A stretch of DNA of 64,000 bases from Pseudonocardia alaniniphila. Lineage in GTDB: Bacteria; Actinomycetota; Actinomycetes; Mycobacteriales; Pseudonocardiaceae. The stretch's first letter is position 1. Every line of letters begins with the position of its first letter. The position numbers and the translations under genes are program-made. The notes beneath the pieces are model-generated. The model saw only the letters and a list, made by a program, of their open reading frames with translations. It had not been told where the DNA came from and ran no database searches. This document shows, in pieces, positions 1 through 7,367 of the stretch. The stretch covers positions 186,001-250,000 of the forward strand of contig NZ_JAKXMK010000003.1 in assembly GCF_022524485.1 (NCBI RefSeq), in the 5' to 3' direction.

Positions 1-694
1 CCTGGCCGATGTAGGTGCCGTAGGAGAAGCCGTAGTAGTTGATCTGGTCGGCGCCGAGCGCCTTCCGGATGCTCTCCATGTCGTTGATGGTGTCGACGGT
101 GGTGAGATGGCGCAGGAGAGCGCCGCCCTTGGCCTTGCAGGACTGGGCGTAGGACTGCGCGCGCTTCAGCCAGGCGGCCTCGGTGCCTGCGTCGGGGTCG
201 TAGTCGGGGCGGTTGTAGCCGCCGTAGTCGGGGATGCAGCTCAACCTGGGCTCGCTCGACCCCACACCGCGCGGGTCGAAGCCGATCCAGTCGTAGCTCG
301 AACCGACGTTGCGCGGCACCGCGCCGCCGAGGAGCGAGAGCCCGAGGCCGGAACCGCCCGGCCCGCCCGGGTTGACGAGCATGACGCCCTGGTACTGGTT
401 GTCGGGCACGGTGTGCTTCACCATCGACACCGCGAGCTTGATCTTCGTCTTCTGGGGTGCGGAGTAGTCGAGCGGCACCTCGACGGTCCCGCACTGCGCC
501 GACGCGGCCTTCAGTGGTTCGACGGCGCATGGCGCCCATGCCACCGGTGGTGGCGTGTAGTCAGGCGTGGCCGCGCCGGTCTGCACGGCGGCGTGCGCCT
601 CCGCCGTCGCGAGCGCCGGATGGCCCGCCGGCGCGACAGCGGCCCCCACCGCCACAAGCCCAGCTGCCGCAACAATTGTCACAATTCTGCGCAC
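1..694 (-). CDS. Secreted alpha/beta hydrolase, S33 tripeptidyl-aminopeptidase type (partial, N-terminal 231 residues)
   Basis: This is the first 231 codons of a minus-strand gene that runs off the left edge of the window. The start is a GTG at 694, 8 nt behind a GGAGGG ribosome site; an ATG at 698 is out of frame. The N-terminus is a signal peptide (Arg-Arg, a hydrophobic stretch at about 4-22, then an Ala-rich cleavage zone). Two S33 hallmarks follow: the oxyanion segment NPGGPGGSG (108-116) and the nucleophile elbow GFSYGTYIG with Ser224. This pattern is typical of secreted tripeptidyl aminopeptidases and related proteases of Streptomyces-like bacteria, which trim tripeptides from protein N-termini outside the cell. 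The catalytic Asp and His lie outside the window, so activity cannot be judged. Confidence 0.85.
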   Translation of the reverse strand, partial: MRRIVTIVAAAGLVAVGAAVAPAGHPALATAEAHAAVQTGAATPDYTPPPVAWAPCAVEPLKAASAQCGTVEVPLDYSAPQKTKIKLAVSMVKHTVPDNQYQGVMLVNPGGPGGSGLGLSLLGGAVPRNVGSSYDWIGFDPRGVGSSEPRLSCIPDYGGYNRPDYDPDAGTEAAWLKRAQSYAQSCKAKGGALLRHLTTVDTINDMESIRKALGADQINYYGFSYGTYIGQ

Positions 695-982
695 GCATGC
701 CCTCCGACTTCTGCCCCGATGCGAGCGACAGATCCCCCTACGAGCGACACGTCACTCTGCGCTATCGCCGCCCAAACCTCAATCCGAGGCACGGCCTGCC
801 GAGGGCAGATGCTCACATGCGGAACTGCTCGGCGGTTTCCCGCTGTGTCCCGCCGCCCTCCACACCGGACAGACGGGTCCATAAAGGCCCCAGGCAGCCC
901 CGCGAGGGCAAAACTGTGATCTGCGTCTCAGTAAGGGCGGCGGTGCGCACCCCGCCGGTCGCGCTCCTCCGTGCAGATGCCG

Positions 983-2029
983 CTAGTAGAACTCGACGGT
1001 GTTCACCACGTTACGTAGCGGGCGTCCGTCGAGGAGCCGGCCGGCGTTCTCCGCGAAGAGCTCGGCGATCCGCCGGTCCTCCGCCGCGGTGATGGTGGCG
1101 GTGTGCGGGCTGATCAGCACGTTCGGCAGCTCCCACAGCGGGCTGGCCGCATCAAGCGGCTCCACCGCGAACACGTCGAGCGCCGCGAAGCCGATACGCC
1201 CGTCGCGCAGGCCGTCGATCAGGGCGTCCTCGTCGATGACCGTGCCACGGCCGACGTTGACGATCGTCACGCCGGGCCGGACGGCGGCGAGCACGTCGGC
1301 GCTCACCAGCTTCTCGGTGGCGTCCGTGCCGGGAAGAGTGACGACGATGCCGTCGACCCGCCCGACCACTGCGGCGAGCTCGTCGGGATGCACCAGCTCG
1401 GCCACACCGTCCACGGGCTCGCCGCGCCTGCTCGTGCCGATCACCCGCGTACCGAGCGCCGCGAGCACCCTGGCGACCTCGCTGCCGATCCCGCCGAGCC
1501 CGACCACCAGCACCGTCTGTTCCCGCAACTGGGCCACCGGCCAGCGGCCCCAGCGATGCGCGGCCTTCTCGACGAGCAGCTTCGGCAGGTTCTTCGCCCC
1601 CGCCAGCAGCCCGAGCAGCGCGAACTCCGTGAGCGGGGCGGCGTGGACACCCGCCGACGTCGTGAAGGTGACGCGGTCGAGCTGCTCCTGGGTGAGGCCG
1701 GCCGCCTTCACATGGGCGCCTCCCCCGGCGGCCATCGTGTGCACCCAGCGCAGGCCAGGGTTGGCCTCGACGGCGCGGCGCAGCTCGGCGGGGCGGTCGT
1801 CCGGGATCCCGTAGAGCGCCTCCGCCGCGTCGAGCATCTTCTGGAAGCGCTCCCGCTGCTCCGGGGTACGGACGAACGACGGATCGCCGGCGTGGTCGGC
1901 CGGGTAGCGCACCGGCGGTAGCAGTTCCTGGTCGCGCACCAGGTCGATGCGCGGCTCCAGACGCTCGATCAGCCCGCACAGCTCCTCGCTCAGGGGCGTC
2001 GCCACCGCGACCCGGAGCCGATCCTCCAC
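983..2029 (-). CDS. D-2-hydroxyacid dehydrogenase (NAD-binding, 348 aa)
   Basis: The product belongs to the D-isomer-specific 2-hydroxyacid dehydrogenases, which interconvert 2-oxoacids and D-2-hydroxyacids with NAD(P)H. A Rossmann motif VGLGGIG lies at about 177-183. The catalytic triad can be placed: Arg261 in NVGRGTVID, Glu290 in FAVEPL, and His309 in SPHTA. The reading frame stays open up to 2164, but the GTG at 2029 has GGAGGTGG directly upstream and gives a normal N-terminus, so I use it. The gene is divergent from the hydrolase at 2152. The substrate cannot be read from the sequence; glyoxylate/hydroxypyruvate reductases and phosphoglycerate dehydrogenase-like enzymes share this architecture, and the lack of an ACT domain argues against a biosynthetic SerA. 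Confidence 0.88.
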   Translation of the reverse strand: MEDRLRVAVATPLSEELCGLIERLEPRIDLVRDQELLPPVRYPADHAGDPSFVRTPEQRERFQKMLDAAEALYGIPDDRPAELRRAVEANPGLRWVHTMAAGGGAHVKAAGLTQEQLDRVTFTTSAGVHAAPLTEFALLGLLAGAKNLPKLLVEKAAHRWGRWPVAQLREQTVLVVGLGGIGSEVARVLAALGTRVIGTSRRGEPVDGVAELVHPDELAAVVGRVDGIVVTLPGTDATEKLVSADVLAAVRPGVTIVNVGRGTVIDEDALIDGLRDGRIGFAALDVFAVEPLDAASPLWELPNVLISPHTATITAAEDRRIAELFAENAGRLLDGRPLRNVVNTVEFY

Positions 2030-2151
2030 CCGCCACCTCCTGCTCCGACCGCCGCTGCTGTCCGCGGCTTCGGTGACACACCCTGTCACGACGACGAGCC
2101 GGCCCCGCTGCGGACCTTGCCCGGCAGACCGACACCCGAGAGCATCCGCGC

Positions 2152-3213
2152 ATGACCCTGTCACCGACGGCGCTGCTCCCCGGCGTACGTTCCGCGACCG
2201 TCGACACCGACCGCATCCGCATGCACTACCTCGACTCGGGCCCGGCCGACGGCACCCCGATCATCATGGTGCACGGAAACCTCTCGACCAGCCGTTTCTT
2301 CGAGCACCTGATGCCCGAGCTCCCGCAGTACAGGGTGATCGCGCCGGACATGCGCTGCTTCGGCGACTCCGAGCCCGCTCCCGTCGACGCGACCCGTGGC
2401 CTCGCGGACTGGGCGGACGACGTGTTCGCGCTGGTCCGCGCCCTCGGAATCGACGAGCCGCCCCATCTCGTCGGCTGGTCGACCGCAGGTGCGGCGATCG
2501 CCCGGTACGCGATGGACCGGCCCGTCGCGTCGCTGACCCTCCTCGATCCGGTTTCGCCCTACGGCTACGGCGGCGTGCGCGCCGACGGCACACCCTGCTT
2601 CCCCGACTTCGCGGGTTCCGGCGCCGGCACCGTCAACCCCGAACTCGTGCGGCGCATCACCGCGGGCGACGACTCGGACGAGAGCCCCCTCTCCGTCCGC
2701 AACGTCTTCAACGCCTTCTACGTCGCACCGGGCCATCGCGAGTCGCCCGAGCGCGAGGACCTGCTCGTCTCCGAGATCCTCAAGACGGTGACGGGCGAGG
2801 CCAACTACCCGGGTGACCTCGCGACCTCGCCGAACTGGCCCGGGATGGCCCCCGGAACGTCGGGCCTGCTCAACGCGCTGTCCCCCAAGTACTGCAACTG
2901 GGCGGGCATCGTCGACCTGGATCCCAAGCCTCCCGTCCTCTGGACGCACGGCAGCGCCGACCTCGTGGTCGCCGACGGCTCGTCGCTGGAGCTGGGCACG
3001 CTCGGCGCATCAGGGACCGTCCCGAACTGGCCGGGGCCGGACGTGTTCCCGCCGCAGCCGATGGTGAGCCAGATCAGGGAGGTGCTGGAGCGCTACGCGC
3101 AGGCGGGCGGGACGGTCCGCACCGAGTTCTTCGACGGGTCCGGGCACGCCCCGCATCTGGACGCCCGAGAGAAGTGGCTCGCGGTGTTCACGGAGTTCCT
3201 GACGTCCACCTGA
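2152..3213 (+). CDS. Alpha/beta hydrolase (353 aa)
   Basis: This is a cytoplasmic alpha/beta-hydrolase-fold protein with no signal peptide. The oxyanion loop is MVHGNLSTS (39-47), the nucleophile elbow GWSTAG has Ser110, and the catalytic His is near residue 332 in GSGHAPHLD. A probable acid residue lies in THGSADLVV. The protein is longer than simple esterases because of a cap region at about 135-250. The family contains esterases, haloalkane dehalogenase-like and epoxide hydrolase-like members; the nucleophile is Ser, so dehalogenase and epoxide hydrolase activity (Asp nucleophile) are unlikely. The physiological substrate is unknown. It is divergent from the hydroxyacid dehydrogenase, with about 120 bp between starts, so the two may share a promoter region. 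Confidence 0.82.
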   Translation: MTLSPTALLPGVRSATVDTDRIRMHYLDSGPADGTPIIMVHGNLSTSRFFEHLMPELPQYRVIAPDMRCFGDSEPAPVDATRGLADWADDVFALVRALGIDEPPHLVGWSTAGAAIARYAMDRPVASLTLLDPVSPYGYGGVRADGTPCFPDFAGSGAGTVNPELVRRITAGDDSDESPLSVRNVFNAFYVAPGHRESPEREDLLVSEILKTVTGEANYPGDLATSPNWPGMAPGTSGLLNALSPKYCNWAGIVDLDPKPPVLWTHGSADLVVADGSSLELGTLGASGTVPNWPGPDVFPPQPMVSQIREVLERYAQAGGTVRTEFFDGSGHAPHLDAREKWLAVFTEFLTST

Positions 3214-3217
3214 CGCC

Positions 3218-3250
3218 GCGAGTCGCCCGTTCCGGCCGGCGAGTCACCCC
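3218..3250. repeat. Copy of a short GC-rich repeat with core GCGAGTCGCCCGTTCC
   Basis: Five bases after the stop of the alpha/beta hydrolase lies GCGAGTCGCCCGTTCC, followed by a degenerate copy GCGAGTCACCCC. The same core occurs several times inside the phnI gene (about 20460-20560), and a reverse-strand copy lies near 36461-36480. It therefore behaves like a dispersed repetitive element. No function is visible; it could form part of a transcript end. Confidence 0.6.
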
Positions 3251-3313
3251 GGCTCGCTGGTCGGATCGGGTGAACCACCGTCGGAGAGCGCTCCCGCGCG
3301 CCGATGAAGAGGT

Positions 3314-3847
3314 GTGCACAGCGGCGAGAGGGTCCGGCCGGACGCCGGTGCCGTGCTGCTCGACCTCTACGACGTGGCGCTCCCTCAGGTCTACGGCTAC
3401 CTGCTGGCGCGCTGCGGCTGGCAGGCACTCGCGGAGGAGTTGACGGCGGAGACCTTCCTCGCCGCCGTCGCCGCGTGCCGGCGTGAGCCGCCCCCGGCAC
3501 CCACCACGGCGTGGCTCATCGGCATCGCCCGCCACAAGCTGATCGACCACTGGCGCGCCGCCGAGCGTGAACATCGCGGGCGGATCACCGTCGCTCTGGC
3601 CGAGCCGGACCCGGTGCAGGACCCGTGGGAGGAGCGGCTCGACGCGATGCTCGCCCACGAGGTGCTCGACGCGCAGACCAGCACCCACCGGGCCGCGCTC
3701 ACCCTGCGCTATCTCGACGGGCTGCCGGTGCCCGACGTCGCGCAGGTCCTGGGCCGCACCGTGCACGCCACGGAGGCGCTGCTGGTTCGCGCGCGGAGCG
3801 CGTTTCGCCACAGCTACGCGGCAGTCGAGAAGGAAGGCCCGCGATGA
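3314..3847 (+). CDS. ECF-type RNA polymerase sigma factor (177 aa)
   Basis: The protein has the two-domain layout of an ECF (group 4) sigma factor. Region 2 spans about 14-80, with TAWLIGIARHKLIDHWR as the -10-recognition/core-binding part. Region 4 spans about 120-170, with LRYLDGLPVPDVAQVLG as the helix-turn-helix. The start is a GTG at 3314. Its stop overlaps the ATG of the VOC gene (ATGA), so the two are translationally coupled. No classical anti-sigma factor with membrane segments is adjacent; the coupled VOC protein is the obvious partner. The target promoters cannot be deduced here. Confidence 0.88.
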   Translation: MHSGERVRPDAGAVLLDLYDVALPQVYGYLLARCGWQALAEELTAETFLAAVAACRREPPPAPTTAWLIGIARHKLIDHWRAAEREHRGRITVALAEPDPVQDPWEERLDAMLAHEVLDAQTSTHRAALTLRYLDGLPVPDVAQVLGRTVHATEALLVRARSAFRHSYAAVEKEGPR

Positions 3848-5115
3848 CCGACGCCTTCGACGCCCTCCGCATCCCCGACGCTCCCGCCGCGCCCGACCTG
3901 GAGTTCGCCAGTGGCCTGCGCGCCCGCGTCGAGCAGGCCCTGTTCGCCCCACGGGAGGCCCGCATGTCTGCCGTGGAGGCGACGGCCACGAACGTGGCCG
4001 CGCCTTCGCAGCCGCCCACTCAGCACACCATCACGCCGTACCTCGCGGCCGCCGACGCCCGCGCCGCCGTCGACTTCTATGTCGACGCGTTCGGCGCGGC
4101 GGAGCGGGGCGAACCGATCGTGATGCCGGACGGCCGCATCGGGCACGTCGAGATCGAGGTCGGCGACAGCGTGCTGATGCTCGCCGACGAGTACCCCGAG
4201 ATGGACCTTCTGGCCCCTGTCACACGCGGCGGCCCCAGCCAGTCGCTGCGCATCGAGGTCGCCGACCCGGACGCGGTGGTGCAGCGCGCGGTCGCCGCGG
4301 GCGCCGAACTGGAGCGTCCCGTGGCCGACTCCCCCCATGGCCGCGGCGGCGTGGTGCGGGATCCCTCCGGGCACCGGTGGATGGTGTCGCGTGAGGCCCC
4401 GTCGGCTGCGGCGCCACGGCCGGGAGACGTCGTCTACACCTCGATCTGGACGGACGACGTCGAACGGGCCGAGCGGTTCTACGGGGCCGTGCTGGGCTGG
4501 GTCACGGCTCGGGGGCACGGACCGCAGGACCGTCACGTGACGAATGCGGGCGCCCGGCTGGGGCTCTCCGGTGGGCACGCCCGGCCCACCGCCATGCTCT
4601 GCTACGCCGTGCCGGACGTGGACGCGGCCGCCGCCGTGGTGCTGGCCGCCGGTGGCACGGCGGGCGAGCCCACCGACGAGCCGCACGGCCGCGTCGCCGA
4701 CTGCGTGGACGACATGGGCGTGCCCTTCGCGCTGTGGACGGGTGGGTCCGCCCCGGCCCCGTCGTCCGAGCCCCGCAACGGGATCGCCCACCTCGTGTTG
4801 CGGACGCCGGACGCGCGCCGCGCGCGGGCCTTCTACGGCACTGTTCTCGGCTGGGGTTTCGCCCCCGCCCGTGTCCCGGACGGGTGGAACGTCCGAACGG
4901 CGGGGTACGAGCCGCGGCCGCGCACCTCGATCTGGGGCGGCCACTCCGAGGACGCCGCAGTGGTGCCGGCATTCACCGTTCCCGACCTCGCCGCCGCGGT
5001 GGATTCCGTCCGCGGAGCGGGAGGCAGCAGCACCGGGCCCGAGCAGCGCCGCTTCGGGACGGTGGCCGAGTGCCGCGACGATCAGGGCGGCCACTTCCAG
5101 CTCGTCGAGCGCTGA
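3844..5115 (+). CDS. Triple VOC (glyoxalase/bleomycin-resistance fold) protein coupled to the ECF sigma factor
   Basis: The 423-residue protein starts at the ATG that overlaps the sigma-factor stop. After an N-terminal segment (about 1-45, helical, containing DALRIPDAPAAPDLEFA) it carries three VOC-type domains at about 60-185, 195-305 and 320-422. The first resembles the PhnB/glyoxalase-like group (ITPYLAAADARAAVDFYVDAFG). The second and third have the repeated FYGAVLGW/FYGTVLGW signature. VOC domains bind metals and small molecules, and several confer resistance or degrade toxic metabolites. Coupling to the sigma factor suggests that the N-terminal segment or the VOC domains modulate sigma activity, which is an inference. 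The ligand is unknown. Confidence 0.82.
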   Translation: MTDAFDALRIPDAPAAPDLEFASGLRARVEQALFAPREARMSAVEATATNVAAPSQPPTQHTITPYLAAADARAAVDFYVDAFGAAERGEPIVMPDGRIGHVEIEVGDSVLMLADEYPEMDLLAPVTRGGPSQSLRIEVADPDAVVQRAVAAGAELERPVADSPHGRGGVVRDPSGHRWMVSREAPSAAAPRPGDVVYTSIWTDDVERAERFYGAVLGWVTARGHGPQDRHVTNAGARLGLSGGHARPTAMLCYAVPDVDAAAAVVLAAGGTAGEPTDEPHGRVADCVDDMGVPFALWTGGSAPAPSSEPRNGIAHLVLRTPDARRARAFYGTVLGWGFAPARVPDGWNVRTAGYEPRPRTSIWGGHSEDAAVVPAFTVPDLAAAVDSVRGAGGSSTGPEQRRFGTVAECRDDQGGHFQLVER

Positions 5116-5137
5116 ACCGGGCCCGAGCACGGGCCGC

Positions 5138-5884
5138 TCACCAGGGCAGCGGGCCGGAGCGGTCGAAGAACCGGCCGGTCGGGCCGTCCGGCGCCACGGT
5201 CGCGAGGGCGACGACGGCGTCGCTGCCCTCGTCCACGGTCTGGACGCCGGAGTTGCCGTTGAGGTCCGTGGCCGTGTAGCCGGGGTCGGCGGCGTTGATC
5301 CGGAACTCCGGCAGCGCCCGCGCGTACTGGCTCATGACCATGTTGAGAGCCGCCTTGGACGACGGGTACGTGAGCGCCACGATCTGCGACTCCGGCCGCT
5401 CCGGGTCGCCGGTGATGGTCATCGAGCCCATCCCGCTCGACACCATCACGATCCGCGGCGCGGCCGAGCGCCGCAGCAGAGGCACGAACGCCCTCGTCAC
5501 GCGGACCGGCCCGAACACGTTCGTCGCGTAGCAGGCGAGCATCTCCTCGGCGCCGGTGTCCAGCGCCGACACCAGCGGCCCGAGGATCCCGGCGTTGTTC
5601 ACCAGCACGTCGAGCCGCCCGTAGCGGCTCACGACCTCCTTCGCTGCGCTCGCCACGGACTCGTCGCTGGTCACGTCCAGCGGGAGCACCGTCACGTCAC
5701 CGTCGAGGCCCGCGGCTGCGGCCGCCCCGCGCCGGGCGTCGCGCGCCCCCAGCAGCACCGTCCAGCCGCGCTCTGCCAACCGGCGCACGGTCGCCAGGCC
5801 GATGCCCTTGTTCGCGCCGGTCACCAGCGCGATCGTCGCTCCGCCCACGGGCGTCATCCCGAATGTCCCCGTCGATTCCGTCAT
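5138..5884 (-). CDS. SDR-family oxidoreductase (248 aa)
   Basis: This is a classical short-chain dehydrogenase/reductase. The cofactor motif TGANKGIG is at about 22-29, NNAGILGP follows at the expected position, a Ser is present in VSSGMG, and the active-site YPSSK gives the Tyr-x-x-x-Lys pair. The TGANKGIG variant is typical of carbonyl-reductase-like SDRs that accept NADPH. The gene converges on the VOC gene (22 bp apart) and is divergent from the XRE regulator at 5986, which may control it. The substrate is unknown. Confidence 0.88.
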   Translation of the reverse strand: MTESTGTFGMTPVGGATIALVTGANKGIGLATVRRLAERGWTVLLGARDARRGAAAAAGLDGDVTVLPLDVTSDESVASAAKEVVSRYGRLDVLVNNAGILGPLVSALDTGAEEMLACYATNVFGPVRVTRAFVPLLRRSAAPRIVMVSSGMGSMTITGDPERPESQIVALTYPSSKAALNMVMSQYARALPEFRINAADPGYTATDLNGNSGVQTVDEGSDAVVALATVAPDGPTGRFFDRSGPLPW

Positions 5885-5985
5885 GCCTCGACGGTGCGGC
5901 CGGGCGGGGCCGCCTACCAGGGCCGACTCAGGCCGGGACTGCTTGTACCAGGCTGCCAGAGCGCTGCGTGCGCCATGCTCATCCT

Positions 5986-6882
5986 GTGGACCGCACCGAG
6001 TTCGGCAGCACGCTACGCACCTGGCGCGAGCGGCTCCGCCCGTCCGACGTGGGAGTGCCAGCGGGGCTGCGCCGACGCACGCCGGGGCTGCGGCGTGAGG
6101 AGGTCGCCGCTCTCGCGGGAGTGTCGGTCGACTACCTGACGCGGCTCGAACAGGGCCGCGGTCCGCACCCGTCCGACGGGGTGTTGTCCGCGCTGGCCAG
6201 AGCGCTGCGGGTCACGGATGCCGAGCGGGACCACCTCTTCCACCTGGCCGGCAGCACCCCGCCCTTGCCGGGCCGGATCCGCAGCGCCGTCCGGCCGAGT
6301 GTGCTGCGGTTGATGGACCGTTTCACCGATCTCCCCGCCCTCCTACTCGACGCGAAGAGCGACGTTCTGGCCTGGAACCCGATGGCGGTCGCACTGCTCG
6401 GGGACCTGTCGTCGATCCCGCCCGCCCAGCGCAACATCGCGAGGCAGGCGTTCACCGGGACGCACCGGGTCGAGTTCCACGCGGAGGAACGCGAGCGACT
6501 CGATCGAGCCCTGGTCTCCGAACTGCGCCGATGCGCCGCCCGCTACCCGGCCGACCCGGATCTGCAGCGCCTGGTGTCGGACCTACGAGCGGCGAGTGCC
6601 GACTTCGAACGACTATGGACCCTGCGCGAGCTCGACGAGCGTCACGGCGACACGAAGCGGATCCACCACCCGGAGCTCGGGGTGCTGGAACTGGACTGCA
6701 ACGCGCTCGTGGTGCATGGCGACGACCAAGTGCTGCTGGTCTACTCCGCCGCACCCGGCACACCGGCCGCCGAAGCGCTGCAGCTGCTCCGCGTGATCGG
6801 TCTGCAAGACGTAGGTCACATCTCGACGGGCTACGCTCAAGCGCCTATACAAGGTCAGGACATCACTCAGGGGGGCCGGTAG
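5986..6882 (+). CDS. XRE-family regulator with MmyB-type ligand-binding domain (298 aa)
   Basis: An N-terminal helix-turn-helix (about 12-75, containing RRTPGLRREEVAALAGVSVD) is followed by a long MmyB-like domain (about 100-270) with the family signature ALLLDAKSDVLAWNPMA. Such regulators sit next to, and usually divergent from, SDR or other redox genes in actinobacteria, as here with the SDR at 5138-5884. The bound ligand in this family is thought to be a fatty acid or similar molecule, known only from structural work. I place the start at the GTG at 5986 because this gives the normal family N-terminus (DRTEFGSTLRTWRERLRP); the frame is open further upstream but would overlap the SDR gene. 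Confidence 0.85.
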   Translation: MDRTEFGSTLRTWRERLRPSDVGVPAGLRRRTPGLRREEVAALAGVSVDYLTRLEQGRGPHPSDGVLSALARALRVTDAERDHLFHLAGSTPPLPGRIRSAVRPSVLRLMDRFTDLPALLLDAKSDVLAWNPMAVALLGDLSSIPPAQRNIARQAFTGTHRVEFHAEERERLDRALVSELRRCAARYPADPDLQRLVSDLRAASADFERLWTLRELDERHGDTKRIHHPELGVLELDCNALVVHGDDQVLLVYSAAPGTPAAEALQLLRVIGLQDVGHISTGYAQAPIQGQDITQGGR

Positions 6883-6929
6883 TGAGCGAGCCTGCGAGCG
6901 GATCAATGTGCAGCGAGGGCGGGCGATGA
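6882..6929 (+). repeat. 15-codon mini-ORF/repeat element between the XRE and ArsR genes
   Basis: A GTG overlaps the TAG stop of the XRE gene (TAGTG) and opens a 15-codon frame reading VSEPASGSMCSEGGR, which ends in CGATGA. A similar element at 39588-39665 joins fdsB to fdsA and reads MSELASES...SEGAR, also ending in CGATGA. Both start on the upstream gene's stop and have the same GAGCGAG-rich ends. This looks like a dispersed repeat that keeps reading frames in translational contact; whether a peptide is made is unknown. Confidence 0.5.
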
Positions 6930-6947
6930 GCAGGAGGGACGACCGAG

Positions 6948-7367
6948 GTGGTTGCTGACGAGGCGTTCGACGCCCTCGCGGATCCGGTTCGCCGCGAGAT
7001 CCTCACGCTGCTCTCCCAGCGCGACGAGTGCAGCGCGGGTGAGCTGTCCGAGCAGATCAGCCGGGTCGGCCGCACGGCCGTCTCCAGCCACCTGCGTGTA
7101 CTGCGCACCGCGGGGCTCATCGCCGAACGCCGTACCGGACGCTTCCGCTACTACTCGGTGGACCCCACCGGGCCTGCGCAGGAAGTGATCCAGCTGCTGA
7201 TCGAGCTGTTCCAGGGATCGCTCGACGCCGCGAAGGCCGCTGCCGAGAACACCGCCGCGAGCACCGACCGGGTGAGCATCGCTCGTTCCGGCACGGCGAC
7301 CGCGCCCGCGGCCCGGCCGGTCGCCGGCGCAGCCCACCCCGACGGGTCCGTCCGCAGAGCCATGTGA
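6948..7367 (+). CDS. ArsR-family transcriptional regulator (139 aa)
   Basis: The winged helix-turn-helix lies at about 5-85, with DPVRREILTLLSQRDECSAGEL and RTAVSSHLRVLRTAGLI as scaffold and recognition helices. The C-terminal about 40 residues are low-complexity Ala/Thr/Arg. No pair of metal-binding cysteines is present (a single Cys occurs), so this is not a classical metal sensor. The GTG start at 6948 is supported by AGGAGGG upstream. The stop overlaps the GTG/ATG start of the SRPBCC fusion gene. ArsR plus SRPBCC is a frequent operon pair in actinobacteria, but here the SRPBCC partner is fused to an extra sensor-like domain. Confidence 0.88.
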   Translation: MVADEAFDALADPVRREILTLLSQRDECSAGELSEQISRVGRTAVSSHLRVLRTAGLIAERRTGRFRYYSVDPTGPAQEVIQLLIELFQGSLDAAKAAAENTAASTDRVSIARSGTATAPAARPVAGAAHPDGSVRRAM

